DNA of 64,000 nt, from NCBI GenBank assembly GCA_051295955.1, contig JBPDWA010000006.1:186001-250000 (forward strand), given 5' to 3'. The notes below the pieces were generated by a model, which worked only from the letters and a program-made list of their open reading frames with translations, ran no database searches and had not been told where the DNA came from. Below, piece by piece: positions 27,240 to 36,969 of this stretch; positions within the stretch are counted from its first letter, which is position 1; each line of letters starts with the position of its first letter. The stretch is from Enterococcus faecalis_A (GTDB taxonomy: Bacteria > Bacillota > Bacilli > Lactobacillales > Enterococcaceae). The position numbers and the translations under genes were made by a program.

Positions 27240-27401
27240 CCATTTAAAAGTTTTAAAAAAATCCTCACTAAATAAGGCAGAATGCCGTCATTAAAAAATG
27301 CAAGAAACTATGGGAAATGGCAAAAAATAACTTTTCTTTTTCCAGAGTTTCTAGTAAAATGATTCATTGAGAGTAAATCGTTCAGGAAAGGAGAGAGTTT
27401 T

Positions 27402-27623
27402 ATGTCAACAGGTTGGATAGTACTCATCGCGATTATCGCTTTATTAATAGGTGCTGCAGGCGGCTTTTTCCTTGCGCGCAAATATATGCAAGATTATTTC
27501 AAGAAAAATCCTCCCGTTAATGAGGATATGTTACGTATGATGATGGCTTCTATGGGACAAAAACCTTCTGAGAAGAAGATTCGTCAAATGATGCAACAAA
27601 TGAAAAATCAAGGTGGTAAATGA
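27402..27623 (+). CDS. yneF: YneF-family (UPF0154) small membrane protein
   Basis: A 73-residue protein with one N-terminal membrane helix (about residues 4-26) and the family tail KYMQDYFKKNPPVNEDMLRMMMASMGQKPSEKKIRQMMQQM. Conserved in low-GC Gram-positives; function unknown. AAAGGAGAG precedes the ATG and a terminator follows. Confidence 0.9.
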   Translation: MSTGWIVLIAIIALLIGAAGGFFLARKYMQDYFKKNPPVNEDMLRMMMASMGQKPSEKKIRQMMQQMKNQGGK

Positions 27624-27656
27624 TTTTTTGTTGACTTTTCAAATGTGCTAAGAACA

Positions 27657-27683
27657 ACGGGCTGATTGACAGCCCGTTTTTTA
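27657..27683 (+). terminator. Terminator after yneF
   Basis: ACGGGCTG (27657-27664), 5-nt loop, CAGCCCGT (27670-27677) and a seven-T run: a compact intrinsic terminator. Confidence 0.92.
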
Positions 27684-27706
27684 TTTAAAAAAAGGAGTGT
27701 TGAAAG

Positions 27707-29456
27707 TTGTCGCTTTTTAAAAAATTAGGTTGGTTTTTTAAACAAGAAAAGAAAAGTTATTTCATTGGTATTTTTTCGTTGTTGTTGGTTGCGCTGGTAC
27801 AGCTTGTGCCGCCAAAAGTGATTGGAATAGTCGTTGATAAGATTGCTACCAAGCAGCAAAAACTAGGACCTATAATCCTTTGGGTAGTCGTTTTAATAGT
27901 TGTCGCTGTTGCTAAATATCTATTTCGCTTAATTTGGCGGATCCATATTTGGGGAAGTGCAGCTCGCTTAGAAAAGGAGTTATGACGGCAATTATTTCAT
28001 CATTTTACAAAGATGGATCGCCTTTTTTATCAAAAATATCGCACTGGTGATTTAATGGTTCATGCTACTGATGATTTGAATGCCATTCAAAATGTTGCAG
28101 GAGCCGGTATTTTAACATTAGCTGATTCATTCATTACAGCTGGCAGCACCATTATAGCTATGATTTTGTTTGTAGATTGGCGGCTAACCTTGATCGCCTT
28201 ATTGCCGCTGCCATTGTTAGCGGTCACATCTAGAGTGCTGGGAACTAAGCTTCACGATGCGTTTGCCCAACAACAGGCCGCCTTTTCTTCTATAAATGAC
28301 AAAACGCAAGAGAGTATCACTGGGATGAAAGTTAGAAAAACGTTTGGTCAAGAACAAGAAGATATTGCTAATTTTACTAAAAAATTAAAGAAGCCATTAC
28401 CAAGTACCAGAAGGCTAATTTTATTGATGCTTTGTTTGATCCGTTTATTACTTTGATCATGGGGCTTTCTTATGTTTCAACGATCCTTATGGGTGGTTGT
28501 TTTATTATGGACGGCATTATTACCTTAGGGGATTTAGTTTCTTTTATTGCTTATATTGGTATGCTGGTTTGGCCGATGTTTGCCATCGGTCGGTTGTTTA
28601 ACGTGTTGGAAAGAGGCAACGCCAGTTATGATCGGGTGATTCAACTCCTTCATGAGCAAACCCATATCGTTGAATCTGTAGATGCTATCAAAACGCCTGC
28701 TCAAGGAACATTGAAGTAGCAATTTCTACCTTTACTTATCCTAAAGCTCTGGCACCGTTGCTGACGGATATTCATTTTTCGATTAAAGCCGGAGGAACTT
28801 TAGGGATTGTTGGAAAGACCGGTACGGGCAAAACAACGCTTTTAAAACTTTTGTTGCGGGAATATGATAATTATCAGGGCCAGATTACCTTGGGTTCTCA
28901 TAATATTAAAAATTATGCTTTGGATGCATTGCTGTGTGCCATCGGTTATGTGCCCCAAGATCATTTTTTATTCTCCATGTCAGTAGCTGACAACATCCGC
29001 TTTGCCGATCCAAGTTTTTCTCAAGAAAAAGTTGTAGCAGCGGCTAAGATGGCTAGTATTCATGAGGAAATCAGTGCGTTTCCTGAGGGCTATCAAATAC
29101 TTGTAGGAGAGCGCGGCGTATCTTTATCAGGTGGCCAAAAACAGCGTCTTTCTATTGCACGTGCTTTAATTTTGAATCCGGAACTATTAATTTTAGATGA
29201 TGCACTTTCAGCTGTTGATGCCAAAACGGAGTCGACTATTTTAGCGAATTTAAAGGCTGCTCGAAAAAACAAAACAACGATTATCGCTGCCCATCGTCTA
29301 AGCAGTGTGATGCACGCTCAAGAAATCATTGTCTTGGAGCAAGGGAAAATTATGGAACGTGGCAGCCACCAAGAACTTTTAAAACAAGCTGGTTGGTACC
29401 AACAGATGTGGGAAAAACAACAACTGGAAGCTAAAATTGAAGGAAGTAACTGTTAA
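27707..29456 (+). pseudogene. ABC exporter half-transporter (YheI-like), broken by one stop and two frameshifts
   Basis: The pieces together encode one ABC exporter subunit (membrane domain plus ATPase). The start is TTG 27707 behind AAAGGAGTG. An in-frame TGA (27983-27985) interrupts ARLEKEL-RQLFHHF; conserved sequence continues in the same frame. One base appears lost near 28386-28391 (KKLK to AITKYQ) and another near 28713 (QGTL to VAISTF). The ATPase part (from about 28720) is intact, with GKTGTGKTT, LSGGQKQR and LLILDDALS. The three lesions make a functional full-length product unlikely. Its partner overlaps at 29456 and is also broken. The intact pair would be a heterodimeric drug or peptide exporter. 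Confidence 0.9.
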
Positions 29457-31241
29457 TGGAAGAACAAAAGTATCAATCAGAGTGGAGTCAATGGCTCTCT
29501 TTTAAAGAACAGATGAATATTGTGAAGCGTTTGTTCGTTTTTGCAAAACCTTTTCGTAAAACTTTTTTAGTCGCAATTGCATTTACATTTGTTTTATCAG
29601 TGCAAAATATTTTATTGCCACGAGTTATTCAAGCGCTAATGGATCGTTACTTACTCCCTAAAACAGCGACAATCTCAATTTTACTGATGTTCGCTGGTTT
29701 CTATCTTTTTGGTGTAATTGTGAAAAGTATTGTCTGGTTTTTTCAATGGTATTTGTATTCAATGGCTTCCTTGCAGACATTTCAATATATCCGCGTGAAA
29801 TTATTTGAAAAATTATACACATTAGGGATGCGCTATTTTGATCAAACGCCGGCCGGCTCGATTGTTTCACGAGTGACCAATGATACAGAAACGTTGTTTG
29901 AATTCTGGTATGTTTTTTTAATGGTAATAACTGGAATTTTTGCTGTGCTATCTTCTTTCTTTGCCATGCTTCAAGTCAGCGTCAAAATCTCGCTGTATTG
30001 TTTATTATTTCTGCCTATCTTGCTTCTAGTCATTTGGTATTATCAAAAAATTTAGTTCAAAATTATATCGTCAAATGCGGGAAAAATTAAGTCAATTAAA
30101 CACGGAGTTAAATGAATATCTCTCCGGAATGCAAAGCATTCAACAATTTCGTCAAGAAAAACGGCTGGAGCATGAGTTTGAACAAACTAATCAGGAATAC
30201 CTTCAAACCCGAAGAGCCATGATTCGAATAAACTCACTACTGTTGGGTCCAATTATTATTTTTTTATACACTTTAGCTATCGGTGTAGCCTTACTCCTCT
30301 TTGGAGTTGATGCTTTGTCCAGCCAGGTAGCAGCAGGGGTTATTTATGCCTTTGTAACTTATCTTCAGGCATTCTTTAATCCTATGTCACAAATGATGGA
30401 CTATTTAAGTATTTTTACTGATGGGATTGTCGCTGGTAAGCGTATTTTGAATGTATTGGACCATGAAGAGTCAGTGCCGCAACAAAATAAAGGTGCTAAT
30501 GGTGAAATTTTTAGAGGAAAAATTGAATTTCGCAACGTTAGTTTTTCCTATGTTGGTGAACATCAAGTATTGAAAAATATTTGTTTTGTCGCAAATCCTG
30601 GTGAAACCGTCGCTTTAGTTGGCCACACAGGAAGTGGCAAAAGTTCAATCATTAATGTCTTAATGCGTTTTTATGAATTTTATGAAGGGGAAATTTTGAT
30701 TGACGATCGAGATATTCGTGAGTTTTCTATGGAAGAACTTCGTAAGAAAATCGGACTTGTTTTGCAGGATGCCTTTCTTTTTTATGGAGATATTGCCAGC
30801 AATATCCGCATGATGAATACAGCAATAACGGATGAACAAATTGTAGCAGCAAAGTTCGTTCAAGCAGATTCGTTTATTGAAACCTTACCGAATCAATATC
30901 AAGCGCACGTAATTGAGCGAGGAGCCAGTTATTCCAGTGGGTAGCGCCAGTTGATTTCATTTGCTCGAACTATTGTAACTGATCCGAAAATTTTAGTTTT
31001 GGATGAAGCAACAGCTAATATTGATACGGAAACAGAAAGTTTAATACAAGAAGGATTAGCGAACATGCGGTGTGGACGGACTACCATTGCCATTGCCCAT
31101 CGTTTGTCTACAATTTGTGATGCTGATTTGATTTTAGTATTGGATCAAGGGCGTGTAGTGGAACGGGGAACTCATGAGCATTTGTTAGCTCAAGGAGGTC
31201 TCTATGAGGATATGTATACTCTACAAAATAGTGAAGTATAA
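29456..31241 (+). pseudogene. ABC exporter half-transporter (YheH-like partner), broken by frameshift and stop
   Basis: Partner of the preceding gene, starting in its stop codon (TAATG). The first 199 residues hold three membrane segments. An extra T near 30051-30053 then shifts the frame (WYYQKI to SSKLYRQMREK). The second part continues through Walker A GHTGSGKSS to the signature region. There TAG (30942-30944) replaces the expected CAG within SSG-Q-RQ, followed in the same frame by LISFARTIVTDPKILVLDEATAN. The stop hits the ABC signature motif itself, so even a short ATPase fragment would be inactive. Both genes of the pair are thus decayed. Confidence 0.9.
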
Positions 31242-31278
31242 TCACCAAAAGTCGGCAATGTTGCCGGCTTTTGGTGAT
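31241..31278 (+). terminator. Terminator-like hairpin after the ABC pair
   Basis: An 18-bp stem (ATCACCAAAAGTCGGCAA and 31261-31278, one G-U) with a 2-nt connecting loop. The T-run is inside the arm rather than after it. Confidence 0.75.
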
Positions 31279-31325
31279 TAACGACCGAAATACCTACTTG
31301 AAACGGTGCAACGAAATGGGAGTAA

Positions 31326-31345
31326 TTTTAACGAAATAGTTAAAA
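31326..31345. promoter_or_regulatory. Inverted repeat upstream of lacD
   Basis: TTTTAAC-GAAATA-GTTAAAA is a perfect 7-bp inverted repeat about 80 bp before lacD. It could be an operator for the LysR regulator downstream or another repressor. This is inference. Confidence 0.4.
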
Positions 31346-31425
31346 AATTGATTCCCAGCACGATTATATTTGTTCTTTAGTGCGGCTTGATTTACACTAA
31401 AACCAAAGAAGAAGGAGGGTACGTC

Positions 31426-32463
31426 ATGAAAAGAATATCAAGAGGCAAATTTGAGAAAATGCAAAAGCTATCTAACCAGCAAGGCGTAATTGCTGCTTTA
31501 GCAATTGATCAGCGGGGTTCTATGAAGAAAATGATGCAAGAAGCCGTAGGAGCAGAGCGATTTTCCATGGATCAAGTCTATGAATTCAAGGAACTGGTCT
31601 CAAAAGAACTTACCAAGTATGTTAGCGGGATTCTCTTGGACGAAGAATATGGTTTTAAAGGCATAAAGGCGAAAGATGCCAACTGCGGATTAATATTATC
31701 TTATGAAAAAACCGGTTACGACGTTAACACACCTGGTCGGCTACCTGAACTGTTGGCAGAGGAATCTTTACAGCGTTTAATAAAAAAAGGCGCCGATGCT
31801 GCGAAAGTACTAATTTACTATAATCCTGATGATCCAAATGAAATCTTAACGAAGAAGCATGCTTTTTTAGAACGTTTAGGAACAGAAGCCTTAGCGGCTG
31901 ATATTCCAATTTTTGTAGAGCCAATTGTCTATGATACCGAAATTGTTGCTGCTGACTCCCCCGAATTCGCCAAAATCAAACCGCAAAAAGTTATCGCAAC
32001 GATGAAGGAATTTACCAAAGACAAGTATCATATTGATGTTTTGAAAGTTGAAGTTCCGGTACTCTTTAAGTATGTGGAAGGCTTTACTAAGGGCCATGAT
32101 CCAGTGGTGTACACCAAAGCAGCAGCAGCAGCGTTTTTTAAAGAAGCCAGTGACGTTGCCACTCGGCCGTTTATTTATTTAAGTGCAGGTGTACCTACAG
32201 ATATTTTCAGAGAAGAATTAATTTTTGCAGGGGAGCATGGCGCTCACTTCAATGGTATTTTAGGAGGGCGTGCTACGTGGCGTGATGGCGTACAAGTGTA
32301 TGCTGAAAAAGGCGCAGATGGGTTAAATCAGTGGTTACAAACGCAGGGATGCCAAAATATTGAAGAGTTAAATACAATTTTAGGTACTTATGCCAAACCT
32401 TGGTACGATGCTTACGGGGGCCTTGATCAAATTGAAGTATTTGATATAGCCGTTATGGACTAG
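31426..32463 (+). CDS. lacD: Tagatose 1,6-diphosphate aldolase
   Basis: Cleaves tagatose 1,6-bisphosphate to dihydroxyacetone phosphate and glyceraldehyde 3-phosphate in lactose/galactose use. The 345-residue product has the LacD family sequences ALAIDQRGSMKKMM, GILLDEEYG, DVLKVEVPV and YLSAGVPTDIF. ATG 31426 behind GAAGGAGGG is the start; an earlier ATG at 31387 lacks a ribosome site. No lacABC genes are nearby, so this copy stands apart from a tagatose operon. It may serve another ketose bisphosphate or have a regulatory role, as a LacD copy does in Streptococcus pyogenes. Confidence 0.92.
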   Translation: MKRISRGKFEKMQKLSNQQGVIAALAIDQRGSMKKMMQEAVGAERFSMDQVYEFKELVSKELTKYVSGILLDEEYGFKGIKAKDANCGLILSYEKTGYDVNTPGRLPELLAEESLQRLIKKGADAAKVLIYYNPDDPNEILTKKHAFLERLGTEALAADIPIFVEPIVYDTEIVAADSPEFAKIKPQKVIATMKEFTKDKYHIDVLKVEVPVLFKYVEGFTKGHDPVVYTKAAAAAFFKEASDVATRPFIYLSAGVPTDIFREELIFAGEHGAHFNGILGGRATWRDGVQVYAEKGADGLNQWLQTQGCQNIEELNTILGTYAKPWYDAYGGLDQIEVFDIAVMD

Positions 32464-32502
32464 AAGCTCACTTTAAAAAGCAGCAGAAAAGCAAAGGTCA
32501 AT

Positions 32503-32539
32503 AGTGGATGGGAGAAAATTGTGCTCATCCACTTTATTG
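32503..32539 (+). terminator. Terminator after lacD
   Basis: AGTGGATG (32503-32510) pairs with CATCCACT (32526-32533), followed by TTATTG. Modest stem and weak T-tract. Confidence 0.55.
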
Positions 32540-32645
32540 TCAGTCTATTTGCTTGGTAGCATCCTCATTTTTCTACACAACTGACTGGCTTATGAACAAC
32601 AAGGTTTGTTTTGGTAATTTTTATAAAAAGAGAAAGGATCAACCT

Positions 32646-33500
32646 ATGACTATAGAAAAACTTGAGTATTTTTATACAATTGCCAAATATAATAGTATCT
32701 CAAAAGCAGCAGCTGAACTCCACGTCAGCAAATCCACCTTAAGTTCTTCTTTAAAAGATTTAGAAGATGAACTGGGAAATTTATTATTTGATCGTTATGG
32801 CAATTCATTAACTCTGAATTCCTATGGAGATAAAATTGCGCAATCCGTCTTTACCATTTTAAATGAAATAAAAAAAATGAAACTTGGACTTCACGAAACG
32901 ATTGTCAATCCTACCGTTAAATTTGGTTTTGGCAATGCTTCTTTGATGTATCAAGTGACAGAAAATACTTCACAGTTGAAGAATAGCTGGAAATGCTATG
33001 CCGGCACTTCATTTGAATTGCTAAACAAATTAGCAAATCATGAATTAGATTTTGTTGTTACGTCTGCTGATGTTAATAGTCCTATTTTAGAAAAAGAACA
33101 ATTAATTGAATTAGAGATGTATTTATGTGTCTCTCAACAAATTTATCAAAAAATCCAAGCAAAAGGACTGGCTTGCTTAGATAAGTATCCTTTTTTATAC
33201 TTGCCGCATCATTTGGATCATTTGGAAACTACGAAAAGCATCATTCAGAGTCTCCAGCTAAAAAGCAAACTCGTTTGTTGTTACGATAGCCTGATGTTAA
33301 GTGAACTTATTGAAAAAAGCAAAGGTGTTTATGTTATTATTTCTGTTCGGAAAAGACTGCTTAAAGAAATCACTTCAAAAGTTGAATTTTTACAAATCGA
33401 TCAAAAACAAAAATTTTATCTCTATAAAAATTCTTCCAGTGCTTTATTTGTTCAGGATAGCCAAATCAAAACTACCTTAAAACAATTATTAGAAGGCTAA
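32646..33500 (+). CDS. LysR-family transcriptional regulator
   Basis: A 284-residue regulator with the LysR N-terminal helix-turn-helix (LEYFYTIAKYNSISKAAAELHVSKSTLSSSLKDLEDELG) and a substrate-binding-like C-terminal part that is weakly conserved. ATG 32646 behind GAAAGGATC is chosen; the open frame begins 46 codons earlier without signals. It lies 182 bp after lacD on the same strand. Whether it controls lacD is unknown; the ligand cannot be predicted. Confidence 0.85.
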   Translation: MTIEKLEYFYTIAKYNSISKAAAELHVSKSTLSSSLKDLEDELGNLLFDRYGNSLTLNSYGDKIAQSVFTILNEIKKMKLGLHETIVNPTVKFGFGNASLMYQVTENTSQLKNSWKCYAGTSFELLNKLANHELDFVVTSADVNSPILEKEQLIELEMYLCVSQQIYQKIQAKGLACLDKYPFLYLPHHLDHLETTKSIIQSLQLKSKLVCCYDSLMLSELIEKSKGVYVIISVRKRLLKEITSKVEFLQIDQKQKFYLYKNSSSALFVQDSQIKTTLKQLLEG

Positions 33501-33658
33501 AAGGCTTGCCTCTAAAGCTCATGAGTAACTGAATAAAAGTTAAGATAAAAATAGAAAAAGAGCGGGCTTGCTTGTTTATAGCATATAACAAGCTTTACGA
33601 ATCATTTATAGTCGTTGGAAAATAACAACGGTGCTACACATAAATGAAACTTCATAAA

Positions 33659-33722
33659 AAAACACCTGCGTTTTGTTAAGGGATCACTTCAAGTACCTCT
33701 TATCAAAACGCTGGTTGTTTTT
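33659..33722 (-). terminator. Minus-strand terminator in the gap
   Basis: GCGTTTTG (33668-33675) pairs with CAAAACGC (33704-33711), with outer AACACC/GGTTGTT pairing. Read on the minus strand it ends in seven T. No established minus-strand gene lies upstream of it, only a 61-codon frame at 33721-33906, so it may belong to a lost or short gene. Confidence 0.6.
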
Positions 33723-33928
33723 AGTCTGAAATCCATTGGTTAATTTTAAGCTCTAAGCGCTTTAGCCTATAGTCAAAAAACTGCTGACAACTAGACAACT
33801 TACAGTTTAACCTTTGTCCTTTTTTAGTTAAGGGTAGGCTAAATTTTCCAGAACCTTCCGGAGCTGATTTGCTTGGCTGTTCGATATTTCTGAACATGGC
33901 GTCCAAAAATTTAATAACTTAAGAAATG

Positions 33929-33977
33929 TTAAATCGTATCTATTACGGTTTAAATCGCCATTTTTTTGTTGTATAGT
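33929..33977 (+). promoter_or_regulatory. Promoter of the importer operon with direct repeats
   Basis: TTTAAA (33949-33954) and TATAGT (33972-33977) have a 17-bp spacer. The octamer TTAAATCG occurs at 33929-33936 and 33950-33957, exactly 21 bp (two helix turns) apart, the second overlapping the -35. This suggests a repressor site, for example for metal control; it does not match a classic Fur box. Confidence 0.5.
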
Positions 33978-34070
33978 TTCCCTAGCTACAAAACGACTTT
34001 CGAAAAAACCATTTCTTGCGACTAAGTTAATTAGAAAGCATAAATTAAACTAGCAAAGGAAGAAGATGAA

Positions 34071-35126
34071 ATGAAACTAAGCAATCCATTATTATTAGGC
34101 GCAACAGCGCTAAGCCTTTTGGTCATGACAGCTTGTGGAAATACCACAAGCCATCAAAGTAGCCAGCAGACTCAAGCTAGCAGGCAGCAAAAACAATCAA
34201 GTCAGCACAGCAAACGGATCATTGTTACTAGCCCATGCCCTGGAACCACTTTTTATGCTTTTAAAGAAGGACGTGAAGGTATCATCGGTATCAGTGATTG
34301 GTTGTATAAAGATGGCAATAAAAAGATTTTAAATGCAGTTATACCTGAAACAAAAAAGGTAAATACAAGTTTTATCACTAGTGATTTTAAAGTCAACCTG
34401 GAATCTTTAATAAATTTAAAGCCTGACATCATTTTTTACTATCACAACTATCAAAACGATGGGTTACAGCGAGCCCACGTACCAGCTGTTGATTTAGGCG
34501 GTAAGGACCAAAATCCTAAGACACTGCAAATATTATGGGAAAAGAAATTCTGTCAAACCTTGGGACTTCCGCAATCTCACAAATACGCACAAGCCTGGCA
34601 GCACACAGAACAATTGGTTAAGCCTCATAAAAAAGATCACCATTTAAAAGTTCTATACATTAATCGTTTAGGCAAACAAATTGTGGTTTCAGCTCCCGGC
34701 ACGACCCAAGATTATTATTTAAAAGCAGCCGGCTTAACTAACGCTGCTACTAATCTGAATGTCAAAGGAGATGCAGGACGGTTCGTCAATGTGTCAATGG
34801 AACAAATTTATCAGTGGAATCCAGATATGATTATCATAAATTTCGGTAGCGCCAATGATTTATTGCAAAACAAAATTTCTGGACAGGACTGGTCAAAACT
34901 GAAAGCCGTGCGGGAACAAAAGGTCTATTCTTCACCGGTTGGACTGCATACGTGGGGCAATCTTGGCGGCGATAGCCCGTTAATGCCGCTGTGGTTAACG
35001 AATTTAGTTGATCCGCAAGCCATCAGCCAGCAAGAATTGAGAAAAGAAACCAAAAAATATTATCAAAAGATGTTTGATTATACGCTTAGCGACTCAATGA
35101 TCGATCAAATCTTCCAACGGAGGTAA
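34071..35126 (+). CDS. FecB-type metal-chelate binding lipoprotein
   Basis: Substrate receptor of an iron-siderophore/heme/cobalamin-class ABC importer, anchored outside the membrane. The 351-residue product has a lipoprotein signal ending VMTAC (Cys22), a Ser/Gln-rich linker, then a two-lobed class III binding fold (SKRIIVTSPCPGTTFYAF at the first lobe; NLESLINLKPDIIFYY). The C-terminal LGGDSPLMPLWLTNLVDP resembles the MolA-like branch, so molybdate or another oxyanion is a possible alternative substrate. First of three genes; the permease starts 4 bp later. Confidence 0.85.
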   Translation: MKLSNPLLLGATALSLLVMTACGNTTSHQSSQQTQASRQQKQSSQHSKRIIVTSPCPGTTFYAFKEGREGIIGISDWLYKDGNKKILNAVIPETKKVNTSFITSDFKVNLESLINLKPDIIFYYHNYQNDGLQRAHVPAVDLGGKDQNPKTLQILWEKKFCQTLGLPQSHKYAQAWQHTEQLVKPHKKDHHLKVLYINRLGKQIVVSAPGTTQDYYLKAAGLTNAATNLNVKGDAGRFVNVSMEQIYQWNPDMIIINFGSANDLLQNKISGQDWSKLKAVREQKVYSSPVGLHTWGNLGGDSPLMPLWLTNLVDPQAISQQELRKETKKYYQKMFDYTLSDSMIDQIFQRR

Positions 35127-35130
35127 GTGC

Positions 35131-36135
35131 ATGAGAAGCAAAATGTCTTATCGCAGCTTGGTAATTCTACTTCTTTTCGGGTTATGTTTCGCTGCTTTTC
35201 TATCAATTCTGGTAGGAAGATATGCTTTATCCGTCCATGAAGTGATCACCGCTTTCTCGCAATTGCCACATATTGACACGAGTCAGCAGGCATCTGTCTT
35301 ATTTACAATCCGCCTACCGCGAATTATTGCCTCTATGTTGGTAGGGTTGGGTTTAGCAGTAGCAGGCGCAACCTTTCAAGCGGTTTTAAATAATCCGTTA
35401 GCAAGTCCGGATGTTTTAGGTACATCATCGGCTGCCGGCTTTGGGGCAGCTTTGGGTATGTTAGTCGCCGCCCAATCACTCTTACTTATTACCCTGAGTT
35501 CATTTGTTTTTGGACTGTTAAGTTTGGGCCTTGTATATGGCCTTTGTGCTTTCAAAAAGAAACATGACACCTTGTCGATATTGTTAGCGGGAATTATTGT
35601 CACCTCGTTATTTATGGCGTTAACTTCTGCGATTAAGTTTGTAGCAGATCCCAATGACACATTACCAGAAATTACTTTTTGGTTGATGGGCAGCTTTTCC
35701 AATGTTAGTTTTTCTGAACTTTATTGGGTTACACCATTATTTTTAAGTGGCTACTGCCTCCTTCATCTTCTTCGGTTTAAAATGAATATCTTATCTTTAG
35801 GAGATGAAGAAGCTATACTTTCCGGAATTAATCCCAAACGCTTGCGTATACTACTTTTGACTATTTCAGCTATTTTAGTTTCAGCTTCCGTGACAATAGC
35901 CGGCGTCATTGGTTGGGTCGGCTTAGTGATCCCTCACTTGGTAAGAAGTATCGTTGGGTATAACCATGGGAAATTAATTCCCGTATCTGCTTTAATCGGT
36001 GCACTCTTTTTATTAGTAGTTGATAATTTAGCTAGAAGTATTAGTGCAGCCGAAATACCCATAGGGATTTTAACTTCCTTGATTGGCGCTCCGTTGTTTG
36101 CCCTATTATTTATAAGGAGTGAGAACCATGATTGA
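35131..36135 (+). CDS. FecCD-family permease
   Basis: Membrane subunit of the importer. The 334-residue product has about ten membrane segments and typical FecCD sequences: RLPRIIASMLVGLGLAVAGATFQAVLNNPLASPDVLGTSSAAGFGA, GVIGWVGLVIPHLVR. A single permease gene suggests a homodimer. ACGGAGGT precedes the ATG; an in-frame ATG at 35143 is an alternative. Overlaps the ATPase gene by 8 bp. Confidence 0.9.
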   Translation: MRSKMSYRSLVILLLFGLCFAAFLSILVGRYALSVHEVITAFSQLPHIDTSQQASVLFTIRLPRIIASMLVGLGLAVAGATFQAVLNNPLASPDVLGTSSAAGFGAALGMLVAAQSLLLITLSSFVFGLLSLGLVYGLCAFKKKHDTLSILLAGIIVTSLFMALTSAIKFVADPNDTLPEITFWLMGSFSNVSFSELYWVTPLFLSGYCLLHLLRFKMNILSLGDEEAILSGINPKRLRILLLTISAILVSASVTIAGVIGWVGLVIPHLVRSIVGYNHGKLIPVSALIGALFLLVVDNLARSISAAEIPIGILTSLIGAPLFALLFIRSENHD

Positions 36136-36877
36136 AGTCAAAAATTTAAGTTTCCAGTATCGCGAGCAGGCGGTATTTAAGGAACTGAACTTCGCTTTAG
36201 CAAAAGGAGAAGTACTAAGCATTTTAGGAGCAAATGGTGTCGGCAAAACGACGTTAATTAAATGTCTGGCGAAGATTTTAACACCTAGTGCCGGTGCCTG
36301 TCGCCTACAAACCTCTACAGGAAAAGAGCCGCGAATTGCTTATGTACCACAAGCAAAAAAATTAAATTTTTCCTACAACGTGGTAGAATTTGTTTCCTTT
36401 GGTCGTTCGGCACTCCATTCATATTTAGCCAAACCAACTGCAGCTGACTTATGTGCTGCTAAGCAGTGGTTGGCAAAACTAGGCGGCACCAAGCTGTTTT
36501 CCGCTTCCATCAATCAAATTAGCGGCGGCGAATTACAATTATGCTACATCGCCAAAGCTTTAGTATCAGAACCGGATCTATTAATTTTAGATGAGCCGGA
36601 AGCCAATCTTGATTTTAAGCATCAAACACAACTTATTCATTTATTAAAAGAACTGGCGCAAGAATATCAAATGACGATTATAATGAACACACATTTCTTA
36701 AATCACGCTCAACGACTTGCTGATAAATGTTTGATCATGTCGAAAGAATCGTATCAATTTGGCACTCGCGATGAAATTTTACAAGAACCGATTTTAAAGA
36801 AATATTTTGAAGCAAATGTAAGAAAATGTAGCTACACTGAAAACGGCCAGCAACAAACTGCTTTCATTATTGTTTAA
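36128..36877 (+). CDS. FecE-type importer ATPase
   Basis: ATPase of the metal-chelate importer. The 249-residue product has Walker A GANGVGKTT, signature ISGGELQL and Walker B LLILDEPEANLD. The ATPase signature differs slightly from LSGGQ, which is tolerated in the family. ATG 36128 behind AAGGAGTGAG is preferred to 36119. No terminator is evident before the MFS gene. Confidence 0.9.
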   Translation: MIEVKNLSFQYREQAVFKELNFALAKGEVLSILGANGVGKTTLIKCLAKILTPSAGACRLQTSTGKEPRIAYVPQAKKLNFSYNVVEFVSFGRSALHSYLAKPTAADLCAAKQWLAKLGGTKLFSASINQISGGELQLCYIAKALVSEPDLLILDEPEANLDFKHQTQLIHLLKELAQEYQMTIIMNTHFLNHAQRLADKCLIMSKESYQFGTRDEILQEPILKKYFEANVRKCSYTENGQQQTAFIIV

Positions 36878-36969
36878 ACAATAGTGAAAGCAGTAATAGG
36901 AAGGCCCAGCAGTTCCTGTGACCGTTTTTCTAAGTATTTAGTTACGCAGTGAGAAAGGAATGGTTTCAC

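Larger units (their letters stand above)
33501..34070. other. 570-bp gap between LysR gene and metal-chelate importer
   Basis: Holds a hairpin at 33570-33593 (GCTTGTTTATA / TATAACAAGC, then TTT; likely terminator of the LysR gene) and a second one at 33659-33722 that works better on the minus strand. A 61-codon minus-strand frame (33721-33906) lies between, and a promoter region for the downstream importer follows. No gene is firmly supported. Confidence 0.6.

Noticed and set aside
27983..27985. UGA recoding (selenocysteine or tryptophan) in the ABC gene
   Set aside because: The expected residue is a basic one, no SECIS-like element is seen, and other lesions in the same gene show it is decayed.
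31299..31315. cre site TTGAAACGGTGCAA upstream of lacD
   Set aside because: It is symmetric in its ends, but the central CG is one base out of register with the cre consensus.
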